Source: Undaria pinnatifida
Taxonomy: Eukaryota; Sar; Phaeophyceae; Laminariales; Alariaceae
Assembly: GCA_012845835.1 (NCBI GenBank)
Contig: JABAKD010000016.1
Span: forward strand, 22,187,182-22,251,181
Reading direction: 5' to 3'
Length of the DNA: 64,000 bases
Each line of letters starts with the position of its first letter. Positions within the stretch are counted from its first letter, which is position 1. Positions 55,390 to 64,000 of this stretch are shown here, one piece after another. A program made the position numbers and the translations under genes. The notes beneath the pieces are model-generated. The model had not been told where the DNA came from. It did no database searches and saw nothing but the letters and a program-made list of their open reading frames with translations.

Positions 55390-56847
55390 GTGAGTATGTC
55401 GATAAGCTACCCTTGAAAGTTGGTACACGCCTCCTTCACTTCTCCTCCAGCATTTCCAAGGCGCAATATGACCGGCAATATTACACAGACAGACCGTGGT
55501 TGAACCACACGTTGGCCTGTAAAGGAGTTCAGGCTGAATGGTTGATGATTCTAAACGGAGAGAAATGACGGAGAAACTCGGCACCTTGTCCATTATTCCA
55601 AGAGGTTAGAGCATGTTTTACGAAATTTTGTACCAGTAGGTTATGAAAGCTTGACATGGAACTTCAGTAACGCGACGGCGTCAGCTATTTGTGCACCGTC
55701 AAGGCTGAACCCGCGGGGCGTTCGCGTCCGTTACCACTCTGAGCCCCCCGATTTCCCCCCAAGTATATTTTTTCTCGGACAAGTAGCTGCTACACGAAGG
55801 GAATACCCCCGTCATCCGCCTCGATGCGAGATGTCAAAATGTAACCCTAATACGATTGGTTTCGTGCCGATGTGCGTTGCCGTCCAATACAGCTGTCAAC
55901 TGGCAGTCCGCTCAAACACGCGACAGTCCACACTGAATCAAGCGAAACGCACCAGTATGGAGCGTAGATTTTGATATGAGCACACTTGCGTTAGTCCATC
56001 AACAGTTTGACAGCAAAAACGCTCTGCAAAGTCTACATCATTACATATAGCTCGGCGGCGGATCTGTTCTATGGTAGTGAACGCTCTTGCTTCAGCCCTG
56101 TTTTTCATATGTTTAGCATTCGATCATCATTTATGCATATAAACATGAATATAATCATTCCTTGAATATAGAGCCATTCCTTGGTGTCATGGACTTTGGT
56201 CCGGAGTTTTTTGTCTCGGCCTAAGTTGCGATTGCGGAACTGGAATTCTCGGTCGAATATGGCTTGGTTCGAGCGCCGCGTTCGGGGGGCGGCTCCAACG
56301 CCCCTCGCCCTGCCGTGTCCGTTCCGCACATCGACGTGAACGCGGACGGGCGCCGAGCGAGACGAGCGAGTGTCGAGGAGGAATTTTGGAAAAATTGATG
56401 AATCTTAATGGCTGCAACGCCTGAATGATTTACAAAATTGGCATCATTTCCAAACGGTACGTGATAATGTTTGGAATTTTGCGTACCGGATGAGAACAGC
56501 AGTATGTACGACGAGCATGAACGCCAACTAACGGCATTGGCAAACACACAACAACAGGTGCATGCAGCAGCAGTAGCCGAAGGGCGAAACTTCTAGCACA
56601 TACTGCAGCAACTAGTAGCAACCAGAACCACAGCAGATAGCTCAAAGTGCAGTACGAGTGCCGTTGGCAAGTTTAGTCGTACACGCATCACTTTGTCCAA
56701 TATATAACAACCGTTTTATGTTCATATTGATGGAGAAAAAAATACCAGGTCGTATTACATTTTTTTCCTGTAAAAGATTGATACGTCGTACGAGCGGACG
56801 TTCTGATTCTGGTGCCGTGAGACCATCGAGCACACCGCATGTTTTAC

Positions 56848-57055
56848 CTAAACAAGAGCCAACAAGGGGCAGCGCACAGGGGCCCCCAACACAGAGACAC
56901 GTGACAACCACGGCCAGCTATCGGTCGCGTAATTGTCCGGTGGTCCGTGCTTCTGTGGGTGTATCGGAAGTCGTTCGTTGTACTGCTGTAGATCGTCGAG
57001 AAACCACGTGGCATCGTGCTGGTGGCAAGACTCGCCAGTAGACCCCCCAAAATTT
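56848..57055 (-). pseudogene. Decayed copy of the 98-codon E frame
   Basis: Minus-strand counterpart of 29,889-30,185. It reads DATWFLDDLQQYNERLPIH, then KHGPPDNYATDSWPWLSRVS and hits TAG at 56,848-56,850. Several replacements and the stop show this copy is no longer constrained. Confidence 0.5.
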
Positions 57056-58040
57056 ATTTACCTTTTCTTTTTCTTGGCCCCTTGCACCCATTTCCTTTCC
57101 TTTCTCTTCTTTGTTTGTTTCTTTTTTCCAATTGACTTGCGTCTGTTGTGCGCATGCGTAGTGATAGATACCACGTGTAATATATACGTGGTAGTCTTTC
57201 TTGGTTGGCAAGCGGTATAGTCAGTTTTCCCAGGCGCGAGTAATGAGACGTATGCACCGGTATGGACCTGGCACATCGTAGACTGACTCCCGATTTCACT
57301 TTTATATGTTTCTGGTGGAGGCATGAATTGCGTCAGCTGTGATTCATGCGTGTACCACCTTTGGTTTGTGTTTTTCCCCTAGGGTATTCCTCAGCTCCAG
57401 AGTGACTGGAGCCTGTCCTGTGACCACGGACTTGGTTATGCGAGTTAATGTGAGAACGACAACAACAACAACAACTGAAATATTGCCTGTTTCTTGACTT
57501 TTCAGCTGCTTCCTGCAAATTTGGTTTTTCTGCCAACACGATTTTGAACTTGTTCGCGATTTTTTCTTCTTTTTTGCCTAGTAAGTTGAACTTCCTACTG
57601 CCGCGAATTGCCGCCTGGCAGCTGTGCATTAGTTGCGGAACGGTCCAGCTTTAGCTATTCTTTGATTCGCACAATTTGTTTTGTACTTGACGAAGCTTCA
57701 GCGGCTGAGATCTGGGCTTGGCTCATCAGCTCAACACCGCCCAGCACCCCATCGCAGCGCTATAGCTTACAGCAACGAAGCGCCGTGCAGTGCCCTGCGA
57801 TGCCCTGCGGCTCAGCTCAGCAGCGCACCGCTAGCTCAGCAGAGCGACGCGCTATGCTTTGCCGTGCTCTGCCATCGCGGACGTTCGTTATTCATGATAT
57901 CTAAAACTCCGCGTACGCTGATATTTAGGTATTTGGCGCTTTATTCTATACATATCGCGTCAACCATCGTAATATCATACAATATGGGGGAGGGAATGTA
58001 ATCTCTATGCAAAGATCCTGTTTTTTTTTTTTCATTTGTC

Positions 58041-58387
58041 AGCCGGCCGCCCCGGTGGTCTATTAATAATAGTGGTTTTACCCTCGAATACTACTAACGT
58101 TTGGTTGTCCTTGAGTTCGACACCCACCACGGTGAGATTTGACTTTATTTGCAAAAATACAAAAAAAAGGCATCAATCAACTGCTGAGAGCGCCTATCAA
58201 CGTGGGTTGGTTCGACGCGAGTCGACGAGGGAAGAAAATGCTGGATTCTCCTGGCGGTAAAATTGAAAGCACGTGCCGAGGTGGGGAGGGAGGAGGAGGG
58301 CCCGCTATTGACACCGGATCTGAGTTACTACTGGGAGGGAGCGCGAGAGTGGTGCGGGGATAATAAATGGGATGAAGAAAAAAAATG
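58041..58387 (+). repeat. tRNA-derived SINE inside E2
   Basis: Head with GGTGGTCTATTAATAATAGTGG (the A box is split by about 8 extra bases compared with the 28.9-kb copy), then TTGAGTTCGACACCCACC (B box), a body with CGACGCGAGTCGACGAGGG and an A-rich tail ending GATGAAGAAAAAAAATG. It is present at the same place in E1, so the SINE moved with E rather than inserting twice. Confidence 0.78.
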
Positions 58388-59161
58388 TTGCAAAGGTGTA
58401 TTATTATTACCAGTAAATAACATGTCAGTCTCTAGGAAATACGCACGGCACTATCAGCAGTCGTCATGGTAGAGACACTCCGGATATTATGCATTGAGGG
58501 GACGCGTCCAATTTCGACAACGTGAAAGCCCCCACGAAGAAAAGACAGCAGACACACATATCCCGCCTTCCCGAGAAAAAACAGAGAAGAAGCGCTACGC
58601 CAACCTCCCGTACGAGCAAAGCCACCCCCGCACTATTCTTAGACAACGCCGCCTCAACGAGAGATCGCCCTCCTCTTCTACGTTTTCCTCCTCGCCCGCG
58701 ACCACGCAGACCAATCAATGCGACAGCCTTCACGTAACAAAGCAATCTTTTCCCAAAACCTCGCCGGCTGACATGTCCTGATGTCGACGTTTGATGCAAA
58801 CCGACTTTGCATACTGTCGACTTCAAACCTCCATTGCCACGGGGACAGCAGTGCAGTCTCTTCATTAATGCCAAGGCCTCTTTTGTTTCGCCTAGATAGA
58901 GGCGACGCAGGTTCTCAATAACACTCTTTTCGGTATTTTTGTTTGATAGACGCCAACCTTTACTTGACGGCGCATTTAAAAATTTGTTTCGCCTATCCTT
59001 GCCTTCTTTATTCTATAATAGTACGTTTTTTCTTTTGTCAAAGCATGACTTTCAGAATCCCATGTTCGTATGAAACTCTTCGCATTACATTAATGTTCAA
59101 TGCATGCCAAATCGGACAGCTACACCTTAAGTGGTCGAAGTGCTGCCCTGGCCTACCCGAA

Positions 59162-59193
59162 GCATCGGCACCGGCGAATGCCGGCGCCCATGC
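59162..59193 (+). other. Subterminal hairpin of E2
   Basis: Arms GCATCGGCACCGGC and GCCGGCGCCCATGC around GAAT. Two of 14 pairs are mismatched; the counterpart in E1 (27,800-27,831) pairs perfectly. It lies 10 bp from the 3' end CCCTTG. Confidence 0.8.
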
Positions 59194-59372
59194 TGAGCCC
59201 TTGTATATGTGGAAACTATTGCTCCCACAACAAAAACGGAACATGGATGTTCGGCGTACCACTAACCCACGTTCATTAACTGTCACCGACGACACCATAT
59301 CGATTATTTACGATTGTTGACCGGGTTGCATTTTCACCCTCCCGCCGCCACGGCTTCCGCCACGTACACAAG

Positions 59373-59443
59373 GGACCTTGATATAAACAACCTGCAACCC
59401 TTCCATCGAACGTCTTCGCCGATCAGGGAGCTCTGACTCATCT
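59373..59443 (+). pseudogene. LRR exon A, copy 3 (71 nt, frameshifted)
   Basis: Same flanks (acceptor CACAAG, donor GTGAGTATG) but one base shorter: the region reading NNLATLP in other copies has lost a G near 59,394, so the frame changes within the exon. Including it would break the repeat frame downstream, so it is either skipped or the array is not functional at this point. It is the exon immediately downstream of the E2 insertion. Confidence 0.75.
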
Positions 59444-60244
59444 GTGAGTATGTCGATAAGCTACCCTTGAAAGTTGGTACACGCCTTCTTCACTTCTCCT
59501 CCAGCATTTCCAAGGCGTGAAATGACCGGCAACATTACACAGACAGACCGTGGTTGAACCACACGGATGGCCTCTGGAGGAGTAATTCAGGCTGAACTTT
59601 TGATGATTTTAGTCGGAAAGAAAGACGAAGAAACCCGGCGCCTTGTCGAGTACTCCAAGAGGTTTGAGCAGGGTTCACCAAATTTGTACCAGTAGGTTAT
59701 GAAAGGTTGAGGTGGCACTTCAGTACCAACTAATACTTGTTGACATACAGGAGGTAATATAATCTGCCATACAAATATATCCATGCGTGGGAGGTGTGTA
59801 ATTTGACGGCGGGTGACCGTGTCAAGTCACCCGAGATACTTTCATTTGTTTTCTGCGATGTTCACCGTTCGCTGATTCTGGCCTGTGGAAAGCATCGGGG
59901 TAGCATCGTTGCTGCTGCCACACAGTCCAACGCCCCGAAACAGTTTCGGCCGATGATACGCAGTGCTAGCATCAACGAGACGGATAATTGGAAGCAAAAT
60001 CGCGTCCGGTTTATCGGAGTGGTACGACTGCACTCCGTCGTGCGGCGGGGTATGCCCTCTCCTTGTTCATTGTGCTAGATAATGGGTATCCGTTCAAGGC
60101 ACAAGACTAAGAATGAAACACCTACAGAACACGAAGGCAGCATTTTGCATTGTCATCTTAGTACCTATATAATTCCGCACAGATATCTGTACCCCTGCTG
60201 TATTAAACCTTTTGTTTTCCGATGCCGCCGTGAGACTGTGTCAG

Positions 60245-60316
60245 GTACCTGCACTCTAACCAAATTTCCAGCCTGCCCGTGGACGCCTTCACTGGCTTAT
60301 CGTCTGTGGAACAAAT
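60245..60316 (+). CDS. LRR exon B, copy 1 (72 nt, phase 2-2)
   Basis: The acceptor is a clean GTGTCAG, the donor GTGAGTGCC. Reads YLHSNQISSLPVDAFTGLSS then VEQ, with final AT joining the next G as Met. Same LRR pattern and length as exon A but a different subfamily, so two exon lineages alternate in the array. Because A and B share phase, any order splices in frame. Confidence 0.88.
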
Positions 60317-61345
60317 GTGAGTGCCGTAGATACCACCCCAACCCTACATACCGGTCTAAACCAAAAGAATGATCATTTCCAATTATTTTATGCAGCCTTT
60401 GTTAGATGCTTTGCCATTCGAGAGCAAACGGCTTTTACATCATATTTTGATACATGAAAGTATTTGACGCGTTCTCCGACTGCGGTAGTCCTTTCCGTCT
60501 GAAATGGTTTCTGAATAGTTGTGCTACAAATCGCAAACTCTTCGGAAACAGGTCGCGGCTTTATTTGATGGTCGTGGTGTACCTAGGCTTTGGTATTTTT
60601 CATCCGGTAGAAGTTGTAGCTTTCTCCAAAAAAGTTATTGGGAAAGTTTTTATGGGCCCAATTTGTCTGGACCTCAGAAAGCGAGCGGTGGCCCTCTGTC
60701 ATCGCACGCGTCATTTGCACTATAACGAGTCACAGGGGACTGTTAGGTGTATCCATAGTCCATGGGCCCATACACCCTGGGGTGCATGGCCGGTTGCGTC
60801 GTGCCTGTAAGGGGCACCGCGAGTACATCATGTTCATCGATTGCAAGCACACTATGCAGGTGTAGGCAGTCCAAAACGATTGGGTTTTGACATACCACAA
60901 CCTTCACCCCTGTATGCAGTGCGAAATTACTTCCTATCAAAAACCAAAGATGGAAGAAATGCCTACACTACGGTGAACCGTGTGGATTGGCGGCCGCCGG
61001 CCAAAGTACGGGAACAAAACGCGTTGGTCACTTGGAGAGTTAGATACGAATATTGTCGGCATATTAGCCGGTAAAATATAGTGATGCGTGCCAACATAGA
61101 CCTTCAATGGTTTCCCCTATGACACAAATCAACGTCATTTCACGTCACGTTGTGTAGAAAAGTGTACGGTACGAGGGGCGTAGGAAACATACTGCTCGCA
61201 CAACAAACACTGGATATGGATGTTCGGCGTACCACTACCTCACGTTAATGGACTGTCACCGATGACACCGTAAAAATTGTTTACGATTGTTGACCCGTTT
61301 GCACTTTTACCCTCCCGCCGCCACGGCTTCCGCCACGTACATAAG

Positions 61346-61417
61346 GTACCTTGCTAGAAACAACGTGGCAACCCTTCCATCGAACGTCTTCACCGATCTG
61401 GGAGCTCTGACCCATCT
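61346..61417 (+). CDS. LRR exon A, copy 4 (72 nt, phase 2-2)
   Basis: Acceptor CATAAG, donor GTGAGTGTA. Reads YLARNNVATLPSNVFTDLGA then LTH plus split Leu. Compared with copy 2, Asp-Gly becomes Ala-Arg at the two exposed positions before NN, one structural Leu becomes Val, and Ala becomes Thr. Open throughout. Confidence 0.86.
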
Positions 61418-62335
61418 GTGAGTGTATCGAGAGGCTGCCCTTGAAAGTTGGTACACGCTCTCATCACTTCTACTCTACCGTTTCCAACGCGCGAATTGAC
61501 CGGAACATTGCACGGGCAGACCGTAGTTGAACCACATGTCGGCTTCCGGAGTAGTTCGGGCTGAACAGTCGATGATTGTAACCGTTGAATTATGACGGAG
61601 AAACCCGGCCTTGTCGATTACTGCAAGAGGTTAGAGCATGGTTAACCAAATTATATATACTAGGAAGTTTTGAAAGGTTGAGGTAGCACTTCAGTACCAC
61701 GATGTCGGTAGATTATTGTGCACCGTCAACGCTAAAACTGTGGTGCTTTCGCTTCCCATACCTCTATTAACCCACCAACTTCCCCCCCCACATAGAAAAT
61801 CCCTCTGACGGGTAGCTGCTACACGAAGGGAATACCCCCCCACCCGCCTCGATGACAGATCCCAAATGCTAACCCGAATACGGAAGGTTCCGTGCCCTTT
61901 GGCGTTGCCGTCCAACACAGCTGCCAATTGGCAGTCCTGCTCAAACACGCGACAGTCCACACCAAATCAAGCACACCGCACATATGTCAAGCGTAGGTTT
62001 TGATAAGCCCACTTGTTGTTAGTCCATCAACCCTGTAACATAGCGAAAAAGCTCTGCAAAATCCATGTCCCTACATACTGCTCGGTGGCCGATCTGTCCT
62101 ATGGTAATGACCGCTCTTGCTTCAGCCCTGTTTTTTACATGTTCAGTACTCGATCATCACCTACCCAAATGTGGAAACTACTGCTCGCAAAAACAAACAT
62201 GGAACATGGATGTTCGGCGTACCATTAACTCACCTTCATTAGCTGTCACCGACGACACCATAATACCTGTTTACGATTGTTGAGCCTGTTGCGTTTTTAC
62301 CCTCCCGCCGCCACGGCTTCCGCCACGTACATAAG

Positions 62336-62407
62336 GTCGCTTAATGGAAACAACCTGGCAACCCTTCCATCAAACATCTTCGCTGATTTGGGAGCTCTGA
62401 CCGATCT
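62336..62407 (+). CDS. LRR exon A, copy 5 (72 nt, phase 2-2)
   Basis: Acceptor CATAAG, donor GTGAGTATA, 918 nt after copy 4. Reads SLNGNNLATLPSNIFADLGA then LTD plus split Leu. The exposed residues Tyr and His of other copies are Ser and Asp here, and the position that is Thr, Asp or Ala elsewhere is Asn. Structural positions are intact. Confidence 0.86.
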
Positions 62408-63211
62408 GTGAGTATAACGAGAAGCTACTCTTGAAAGTTGGTACACGCTCTTTCCACTTCTACTTTACCGTTCCCAAGGCGCGAAATGACCGGCAACATT
62501 ACACAGACAGACTGTGATTGAACAACGCGTTGGCCTCTGGAGTAGTTCAGGCTGAACGGTCGATGATTCTGACCGGAGAGAAAAGACGGAGAAACCCGGC
62601 GCCTTGTCGAATACTCCAAGAGGTTCGAGCAGGGTTCACGACATTTTGTACCAATAGGTTTTGAAAAGTTTAGGTGGCACTAGAGTACCAACTAACACTC
62701 GTTGACATAGAGGAGATAACAAAATCTACCATAAAAATAAATCCATGCGTGAGATGTAAATAATTCGACGGCGGTTGACCGTGTCATGTCACCCAGAATA
62801 CTTTGTTTTGGTTTCTGCGATGTTCACCGTTTGCCGGTTGTGGCCTATATACAGCTGCGAGATGGCATCGTTGCTCTTGCTATGCTGTCAAACGCCCCGA
62901 AACATTTTCGGCCGAGGGCACCAAGTGCTATCACCAACGAGATTGCCAATTGCATGCAAAATCGTTTCCGGTTGGCGGCGTGGTACCACTGCATTCCGTC
63001 GTTCGGCAGGGTATGCCTTCTTCTTGTTCATTGTGCTAGAGAAGGGGTATCTGTACAAGGCACCCCTCAAAGACTGAACATGACACACCTACCGAACACG
63101 AATGCAACAGTTTGTAATGTCATCTTAGTAGCTAGAAAATTCCGCACAGATATCTGAACCCCTGTTTTATGGAACATCATGACTTTTGATGCTGCCGTGA
63201 GACTATGTCAG

Positions 63212-63283
63212 GTACCTGCAATATAACCAAATTTCCAGCCTGCCCGTGGACGCCTTCACAGGCTTATCGTCTGTGAAACAAGT
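63212..63283 (+). CDS. LRR exon B, copy 2 (72 nt, phase 2-2)
   Basis: Acceptor TATGTCAG, donor GTGAGTGCC, 804 nt after exon A copy 5 (801 nt for the first A-B pair). Reads YLQYNQISSLPVDAFTGLSS then VKQ, with final GT joining the next G as Val. It differs from B copy 1 by His to Gln, Ser to Tyr and Glu to Lys at exposed positions, Met to Val at the junction, and one silent change. Confidence 0.87.
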
Positions 63284-64000
63284 GTGAGTGCCGTAGATAC
63301 CACTCCGACCTTTCATACCGGTCAAAGCCAAAAGAATGATCATCTCCAATTTTTTTGGAGCCTTTGGTAGATGCTTTGCCGTTCGAGAGCAAACGGCCCA
63401 TACATATACGAATTTGACGGCCCATACATAAACGGATTTGACGCGTGCTACGACAGAGGTGCACGTTCCGTCTGAAATGGTTTCTAAATAGTTGTGCTCC
63501 TAACCGCAAAATCGTCTGGAAACAGGTCACGGTTTTGCCTGGTGGTCGTGTTGCATCTAGGTCATCGGGTATTTTTTTCCGATATCAGTTGTAGTTTTCC
63601 TCAAGTAAGTTCTTGGAAGAGGTCCTATGCTCCGAGTTTCGTTGGATCTCAAAAAGCAAGCGTTGGCCCTAATCTGTCGTAGCACGCGTCGTTTGCACTA
63701 CAACTAGTCAAGGGGGACTGTTCGATGTATATGCGTAGTCCATGGGCCCATATGCCCTGGCGTTCAAGGCCGGTTGCGTCGGGTCTGTAAGGAGCACCGG
63801 GAGTACATCATGTTCATCGATTGCTAACACACTATGCAGGTGTAAGCAGTCCAAAACGATTGGGGTTCGACATACCACAGCCTTCGCCCTTACATGCAGT
63901 ACGGAAATGCTCCCTTTGAAACACCAACGATGAAAGAAACGCCTACACTGCGATGAACCATTCGAATTGGCGACCGCCCGTCAAAGTAGGCCACTAGAAC

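Larger units (their letters stand above)
56140..59203 (+). mobile_element. Helitron-like element E2 inserted in an LRR-array intron
   Basis: 3,064 bp between TTATGCATA and TATATGTGGAAAC. The empty site TTATGCATATATATGTTGAA is present in the sister array unit at about 54,140, so the insertion point is between A and T with no duplicated target. The 5' start is TAAACATGAATATAATC; the 3' end is an imperfect 14-bp hairpin and TGAGCCCTTG. It is colinear with E1 (27,790-31,943, opposite strand): F2-like start 56,150-56,480, the decayed 98-codon frame, an AAC tract, a GC-rich block, the SINE and the conserved terminal block 58,470-58,960. It has one copy of the 1.08-kb unit where E1 has two. No replication protein is visible. 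Confidence 0.65.
53690..64000 (+). repeat. Tandem LRR-exon array (interior of an LRR gene)
   Basis: Exon-intron modules repeat head to tail. Module A1 (exon A with flanking intron) occurs near 54,170, 55,160, 59,210, 61,190 and 62,170. Intron segment A2 occurs at 53,690, 54,660, 55,650 and 61,690. Segment B (exon B with its introns) is at about 59,735-61,180 and 62,690 to the window end. Order: A2 A1 A2 A1 A2 [E2] A1 B A1 A2 A1 B. Exons in order: A, A, A (71 nt, broken), B, A, A, B. Introns: 919, 3,983 (919 without E2), 801, 1,029, 918 and 804 nt. Known biology: LRRs of about 24 residues stack into a solenoid whose concave face binds ligands; single-LRR 72-nt exons that shuffle are known from brown algal LRR-ROCO and NB-ARC/TPR genes. 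The gene continues to the right; no signal peptide, GTPase or NB-ARC sequence is in the window. Confidence 0.88.

Noticed and set aside
59794..60078. 94-codon frame with a partner at 62,786-63,157
   Set aside because: It lies in the intron before LRR exon B; similarity between the two reflects the duplicated intron, and the frames differ by shifts and stops.
53690..64000. CRISPR-like or satellite interpretation of the regular array
   Set aside because: Unit length of about 1-3 kb with embedded 72-nt coding exons and splice sites fits exon duplication, not a CRISPR array or simple satellite.

Overview
Eukaryotic, repeat-dominated window, most likely from a brown alga (inference, about 60% sure). 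The main reason is the right-hand 10 kb, where seven leucine-rich-repeat (LRR) exons lie on the + strand in a tandem array. Six are exactly 72 nt and one is 71 nt. Each sits between an acceptor AG and a GTGAGT donor and has symmetric phase, so any exon can be spliced to any other. One 24-residue LRR per 72-nt exon, shuffled between copies, is the architecture described for LRR-ROCO and NB-ARC/TPR-type candidate immune receptors of Ectocarpus. No prokaryotic genes, rRNA, intact tRNA or CRISPR are visible.

Layout. 1-3.7 kb: decayed Ty1/copia pol and a decayed reading frame of unknown kind. 4.0-7.7 kb: a composite of two dispersed repeats, here called F3 and F2. It recurs inverted at 25.9-33.9 kb, there split by a 4.15-kb Helitron-like element, E1. 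8.2-10.7 kb: a modular, G-tract-punctuated repeat, F1. 12.66-19.13 kb: an almost complete Ty3/gypsy chromovirus on the minus strand, with two 430-432 bp LTRs, intact RT, RNase H and integrase motifs, a C-terminal chromodomain, one in-frame TAG in pol, and an internally deleted gag/protease. 20.2-25.9 kb: several F1 copies in both orientations, including a fold-back. 34-38.5 kb: a possible piggyBac-like relic, a GTAC-rich tandem repeat, a short basic ORF downstream of four evenly spaced CCAAT boxes, and tRNA-derived SINEs. 39-47 kb: more F1, one copy nested in another, and a second decayed copia. 47.1-53.7 kb: mostly unassigned. 53.7-64 kb: the LRR exon array, split by a second Helitron-like copy (E2, 56,140-59,203).

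How it fits together. The only plausible host gene is the LRR exon array, an interior piece of a receptor gene whose start and signalling domains are outside the window. Intron lengths recur by exon pair (A to A 918-919 nt; A to B 801-804 nt; B to A 1,029 nt), so the array grew by recent segmental duplication. Amino-acid differences between exon copies fall mainly at the solvent-exposed x positions of LxxLxLxxN, as expected for a diversifying recognition surface. The rest is a nested set of mobile elements and their relics.

Limits: there is no transcript evidence. Repeat boundaries were read by eye and are usually good to about 10-30 bp. Names F1, F2, F3 and E are local labels.
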